In this document: in pieces, positions 5,531 to 8,135 of the stretch
Layout of the letters: every line of letters begins with the position of its first letter
Numbering within the stretch: position 1 is the stretch's first letter
From: Euryarchaeota archaeon UBA202
GTDB taxonomy: Archaea; Thermoplasmatota; E2; UBA202
Direction of reading: 5' to 3'
DNA: 8,135 nt
NCBI GenBank assembly: GCA_002502685.1
Contig: DAQA01000040.1
Coordinates: 1 to 8,135 of the forward strand
Notes under the pieces: model-generated
The model's input: only the letters and a program-made list of their open reading frames with translations
Told to the model about the DNA's origin: nothing
The model's database searches: none
Program-made: the position numbers and the translations under genes

Positions 5531-6946
5531 ATGAAAAGAAAAATTGGAGTAATTGTTGTATTGGTTGTGTTGTTTGTTGGGTCACCTGTATTAGCTGGTG
5601 TTAAGTCCTTTTTTGATGTTGATAACAAGACCATTTCTTCTGGGCTGGTTGCCGCGTGCAAATATGAGTATGATATAGTAATTATTGCACCAGAGAAGTT
5701 TACCCAGGAAATTCAACCCCTTGTTGACCATAAAAATAATCACGGTGTTCAAACTATTGTGAAAACAACTGAGGACATCTATAGTGCCTATGAAGGGCGA
5801 GATGATGCTGAGAAGGTAAAGTATTTTATCAAAGATGCCCTAGAACAATGGAACATTACATATGTTCTTTTGGTTGGTGGCAAAAAAGGGCAATCATTTG
5901 AGTGGTATGTCCCCGTTCGCTATAGTAATCTTGATGATGGCTTCAGCAGATATACCATGTTTATTAGTGATTTATATTTCGCTGATATCTACAGGGGCGA
6001 AAATGAGTTTGAGGACTGGGATAGTGATGGGGATGGCGTATTTGCTGAATGGATCGGGTTTACTAATAAGGATGTATTAGATCTAGTGCCGGATGTGTAC
6101 GTGGGGAGGTTGCCTTGTAGAAATGAGATTGAGGTATCAACAATTGTTGATAAAATCATTGGTTATGAGAATAATGTTTATGGAGAGCTATGGTTTAAGA
6201 AGATGGTAGTCGCGGGAGGGGACACATTTCCTGCTTTCGAGGGTCCGGAGGGAGAATTAACCTGTGATAGAGCTGCAGGATATATGAAAGATTTTCAAAT
6301 AACAAAATTGTATGCTACCGAGGGAACCCTTACTGGCCCAGAGGATGTTATTAATGCGATTAATGAAGGATGCGGTTTTTTCTTTACTCGGGCCAAAGGG
6401 GGAACTGATAGAATAAGAATTGTAACAACAGATGAGACAGAATTTGTTATGTTACACAATAGACATCTCACTAAATTAAAAAATATGGATGCACACCCCA
6501 TTTGTTTTTTGGGTGAATGTTTTCATGGAAAATTTGATGTTTGCATACTTAATTTTATTAAACTCCTTTTAAAGGATCCTAATTATCATGCTGTGGAAAC
6601 AAATAGTGATGTTATCTTTGAATGCATTGCATGGCAATTAGTCCGTCAAAAAGGAGGGGGAGCTATCGCAACGGTTTCTAACACAAATCTTTGCTTTGGT
6701 TCTGGAGGTGACACTAATAATAATGGGATAAATGATGATTCCGAGGGATATGGCGGCTGGCTCGCCGTAGAATTTTGCAAGCTCTATAGAGAAGAAGGCC
6801 TACAAACCCTTGGGGAAATATATGGAACCTCTATAAAAAATTATATTGATCTCTTTCCGGTGAGGACAAATAAGATTCATTACAAAAGTGTGGAAGAATA
6901 TATTCTAATTGGTGATCCAAGCCTTAAAATTGGAGGGTATCCCTAA
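5531..6946 (+). CDS. Secreted gingipain-like (peptidase family C25) protein, catalytic His apparently replaced
   Basis: A 471-residue exported protein. Residues 1-22 are a classic signal peptide (MKRK, hydrophobic core, VLA before Gly23). The mature part has the C25 layout: YDIVIIAPEKF, then HKNNHGVQTIVKTTEDI, then a segment ending VLLVGGKKG, then PDVYVGRLPCRN and a Rossmann-like second half. The catalytic Cys position is kept (Cys330 in LGECFHGKFD). The usual Y-x-G-H-G site aligns to FTRAKGG, placing Lys289 where the catalytic His is expected. Two acidic loops, D-S-D-G-D-G (164-169) and D-T-N-N-N-G (394-399), look like calcium sites. There is no visible C-terminal anchor. Related archaeal proteins are thought to degrade external protein; this one may be inactive or may act only as a binding protein. 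Fold call good, activity doubtful. Confidence 0.8.
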   Translation: MKRKIGVIVVLVVLFVGSPVLAGVKSFFDVDNKTISSGLVAACKYEYDIVIIAPEKFTQEIQPLVDHKNNHGVQTIVKTTEDIYSAYEGRDDAEKVKYFIKDALEQWNITYVLLVGGKKGQSFEWYVPVRYSNLDDGFSRYTMFISDLYFADIYRGENEFEDWDSDGDGVFAEWIGFTNKDVLDLVPDVYVGRLPCRNEIEVSTIVDKIIGYENNVYGELWFKKMVVAGGDTFPAFEGPEGELTCDRAAGYMKDFQITKLYATEGTLTGPEDVINAINEGCGFFFTRAKGGTDRIRIVTTDETEFVMLHNRHLTKLKNMDAHPICFLGECFHGKFDVCILNFIKLLLKDPNYHAVETNSDVIFECIAWQLVRQKGGGAIATVSNTNLCFGSGGDTNNNGINDDSEGYGGWLAVEFCKLYREEGLQTLGEIYGTSIKNYIDLFPVRTNKIHYKSVEEYILIGDPSLKIGGYP

Positions 6947-6967
6947 TTTTTTCCATTTTATGTTTTA
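6947..6967 (+). terminator. T-rich terminator after the C25-like gene
   Basis: A six-T run begins right after the TAA, followed by TTTTA and TTTT clusters. Archaeal RNA polymerase commonly stops at such T-rich tracts without needing a hairpin. It fits the end of a gene facing a convergent neighbour. Confidence 0.45.
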
Positions 6968-6999
6968 ATGGTTACATATATCTTTTCAACCCTGTCCAG

Positions 7000-7016
7000 A
7001 AAAAACTCTTTTGAGT
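7000..7016 (-). terminator. Terminator of the TATA-binding-protein gene
   Basis: On the minus strand the sequence reads ACTC, AAAA, GAGT and then a T-run, a four-base stem with a four-base loop. It lies about 35 bases after the TBP stop codon. The stem is short, so the T-run may matter more than the hairpin. Confidence 0.4.
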
Positions 7017-7050
7017 AAAATAGATTTAATTGATAAGGAAAACATTGCTT

Positions 7051-7596
7051 CTATTTTAGTTTCAATGAATGGATTTTTGAAGTAAAGGCCTCTATTGCGT
7101 TGGATGTCTGCTCAAGACTTTTCGTCCCCAAACAAACGAATTTTCCAGAATTAAAAATTAGGAAAACCGCGAGATGTTCCTTACACCAATACACTGATCC
7201 TGGAAACTGCTCCGGTTCATACTCAACATTCTCTAATCCAAGACTCAGTGCCATATCCATCAAATTTACTTCTATGCCTAAATCAGCTGTTGCAACAATA
7301 TTTTTTATGGCAATGTCTGATTCAATGGATACTTTAAACCCATATTTTGTGAGTTTTTCACATAATTTCTGGGCGGCAATCGGCAAATCATCAGTGGACT
7401 TTGCACCGATAATTACTACTTTGCCATTCTGGAAAAGTAAGAAGGTTGTTTTGGGGTCATTAATCTGCATTATTAATCCTGGAAAACGCCTTTTGTTATA
7501 CCGGGTGCCTGGTACAGCTAGGGCAATATCTCCCAAATTAAGTTCTGTGCCAATCGTAGTGGTAGAAACAATGTTTGCTATCTTCATATCTATCAT
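7051..7596 (-). CDS. tbp: TATA-box-binding protein (TBP)
   Basis: This general transcription factor binds and bends the TATA box so that TFB and RNA polymerase can load. The 181 residues comprise two direct repeats, starting KIANIVSTTTIGTELNL (about residue 5) and AIKNIVATADLGIEVNL (about residue 96). Each has the F-P-G motif, a later (L/F)(L/I)F and GK-V--G-KS. The four Phe that wedge into DNA appear present (RFPG and LLF; QFPG and LIF), as do the paired Asn. In repeat 2 the usual Y-R...(E/K)-P-(K/R) reads YWCKEHLA, losing two basic backbone contacts. There is no acidic tail. I chose the ATG at 7596; a GTG at 7602 and an ATG at 7587 are in frame. AGGT (minus, 7612-7609) lies upstream. The stop is TAG. 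Confidence 0.92.
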   Translation of the reverse strand: MIDMKIANIVSTTTIGTELNLGDIALAVPGTRYNKRRFPGLIMQINDPKTTFLLFQNGKVVIIGAKSTDDLPIAAQKLCEKLTKYGFKVSIESDIAIKNIVATADLGIEVNLMDMALSLGLENVEYEPEQFPGSVYWCKEHLAVFLIFNSGKFVCLGTKSLEQTSNAIEAFTSKIHSLKLK

Positions 7597-7633
7597 GAAC
7601 ACATCTTTACCTAGAGGAAAAAGGGGAGGGGTG

Positions 7634-7642
7634 ATATATTAA
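7634..7642 (-). promoter_or_regulatory. Possible TATA box of the TBP gene
   Basis: TTAATATAT on the minus strand lies about 26 bases before AGGT (7612-7609) and about 40 before the ATG. TBP may therefore have its own promoter besides any read-through from the cold-shock gene, which ends directly upstream. Confidence 0.35.
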
Positions 7643-7834
7643 CTATAATTTTTTTACTTCTATTGCCTTTGTTCCTTTTTCTGTTTTTGTTGTTTGGTAT
7701 TCAACCTGATCCCCATCACGGATTTGTATTCCCTCGGGAATGTCAACCTTGTTGACATAGGTATCTTTACCGTCTTCCCCTGTGATGAATCCATATCCTT
7801 TGACGGAATTGAACCATTTTACAGTACCTTTCAT
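7643..7834 (-). CDS. Cold-shock-domain protein (CspA family)
   Basis: A 63-residue single cold-shock domain, the normal length for a CspA-type RNA/DNA-binding protein that melts mRNA structure. It opens MKGTVKWFNSVKGYGFITGE, containing the RNP1 motif KGYGFI. RNP2, usually (V/I)FVH, reads TYVN here, so the usual Phe and His are replaced. The C-terminal part has GDQVEYQ and KGTKAIEV, as in the family. The start at 7834 is fixed by the perfect site GGAGGTGA (minus, 7847-7840). In-frame upstream ATGs, including one at 7855, would put this site inside the coding region. The stop is TAG (7645-7643). TBP follows 46 bases downstream on the same strand, so co-transcription is possible. It has a long structured leader. 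Confidence 0.92.
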   Translation of the reverse strand: MKGTVKWFNSVKGYGFITGEDGKDTYVNKVDIPEGIQIRDGDQVEYQTTKTEKGTKAIEVKKL

Positions 7835-7839
7835 ATATT

Positions 7840-7864
7840 TCACCTCCTCAGGCATTGCTGCCTG
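7840..7864 (-). promoter_or_regulatory. GNRA-loop hairpin against the cold-shock ribosome binding site
   Basis: On the minus strand CAGGCA, GCAA, TGCCTG (7864-7849) forms a perfect six-base stem with a GNRA tetraloop. One base later comes GGAGGTGA (7847-7840), then the ATG at 7834. A stem this close to the ribosome binding site could make translation respond to temperature or to the Csp protein itself. The structure is seen; the control is inferred. Confidence 0.5.
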
Positions 7865-7866
7865 GA

Positions 7867-7878
7867 CTTTTGCAAAAG
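7867..7878. repeat. 12-bp perfect palindrome in the cold-shock leader
   Basis: CTTTTGCAAAAG is its own reverse complement and lies two bases upstream of the GNRA hairpin. It could be a binding site for a dimeric protein or an extra stem in the RNA. Confidence 0.4.
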
Positions 7879-7969
7879 AACAAGAACAAAAAATCTCAAT
7901 ATTCCGTAAAAACGTAAATATGAAACAACTTGCCAATATTCTTTTGTATATCCCTCTATCAGCTACTCC

Positions 7970-7979
7970 CTTATATAGG
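7970..7979 (-). promoter_or_regulatory. Likely TATA box of the cold-shock gene
   Basis: CCTATATAAG on the minus strand is the best TATA match upstream of the cold-shock gene. A start about 26 bases on (near 7949) gives a leader of about 115 bases. A weaker box (GATATACAAAAG, about 7952-7941) would give a shorter one. Confidence 0.45.
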
Positions 7980-7991
7980 CTCCTATGAGTA

Positions 7992-8067
7992 GTGTCGGGG
8001 GCGGGATTAGAACCCGTACATTTTTCTCGCAGGAAAGCGACGCTTTAAGGCGAGGGCGCACTGACAC
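7992..8067 (-). tRNA. tRNA-like element without a recognisable D arm, probably degenerate
   Basis: The minus strand has a good T arm (CGGG, TTCTAAT, CCCG) followed by CCCCGAC and A, as in the 3' end of a tRNA. The 5' side does not complete a normal cloverleaf. Starting at GTCAGTG, only five of seven acceptor pairs form; starting at GTGTCAG, six of seven pair but two extra bases are left. No D loop with GG is visible. CTCGC (8054-8050) and GCGAG (8030-8026) could form an anticodon stem around a 19-base loop that begins CTTAAA. It may be a tRNA pseudogene, a 3' fragment, or an unusual tRNA with a short intron. T57 in the T loop is also atypical. Confidence 0.35.
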
Positions 8068-8135
8068 ACTCTAGTATGGTAGTTGTGAATTTGGTGGCAA
8101 ATAAATTACAAAGAAGTTCAAAATGGCACAAGGGA

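Noticed and set aside
7100..7642. Plus-strand open frame of 180 codons opposite TBP
   Set aside because: It is antisense to a clear two-repeat TBP gene over almost its whole length and shows no protein motif.
7643..7936. Longer 97-residue form of the cold-shock protein
   Set aside because: The extra 34 residues are unlike the family, and the perfect ribosome binding site lies within the extension, pointing to the start at 7834.
1..8135. CRISPR array or intact insertion sequence
   Set aside because: No regularly spaced repeats, no intact transposase and no terminal inverted repeats with target duplications were seen.

Overview
The window looks like an AT-rich archaeal chromosome, most likely from a euryarchaeal-type lineage. 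The main evidence is a TATA-box-binding protein with two direct repeats, TATA-like boxes about 25-35 bases upstream of start codons, and Shine-Dalgarno sites up to a perfect GGAGGTGA. An archaeal-style HtpX protease and a secreted gingipain-type (C25) protein fit this. I cannot name the species. TAG is the stop of three of the seven confident genes, so it looks like an ordinary stop codon here.

Bases 1-882 hold a small zinc-ribbon gene and then about 560 bases with no intact gene, including a broken minus-strand frame. Bases 883-3897 form a tight three-gene operon: an Ino1-type myo-inositol-phosphate synthase, a two-domain cytidylyltransferase/CDP-alcohol transferase (the IPCT/DIPPS fusion of the di-myo-inositol phosphate pathway) and an HD-domain hydrolase whose start overlaps the previous stop. 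Together these suggest glucose-6-phosphate to inositol phosphate to CDP-inositol to phosphorylated di-myo-inositol phosphate, with the HD protein as a candidate for the final dephosphorylation. A perfect 10-bp hairpin lies over the junction of the first two genes.

Bases 3898-4992 carry htpX under its own promoter; it encodes an added EF-hand loop near its C-terminus. Bases 4993-5530 look like a scar region: a decayed minus-strand gene, then a 3' fragment of a tRNA (serine-like) inside a 14-bp inverted repeat, overlapped by a 58-codon frame. Bases 5531-6946 encode a secreted C25-like protein that keeps the catalytic Cys position but seems to have Lys in place of the catalytic His.

Bases 7051-7834 hold two minus-strand genes, a cold-shock-domain protein and a TATA-binding protein, converging on the C25 gene with terminator-like sequences between. 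The cold-shock gene has a long leader with a palindrome and a GNRA-loop hairpin against its ribosome binding site. Bases 7992-8067 (minus) contain a tRNA-like element with a good T arm but no recognisable D arm.
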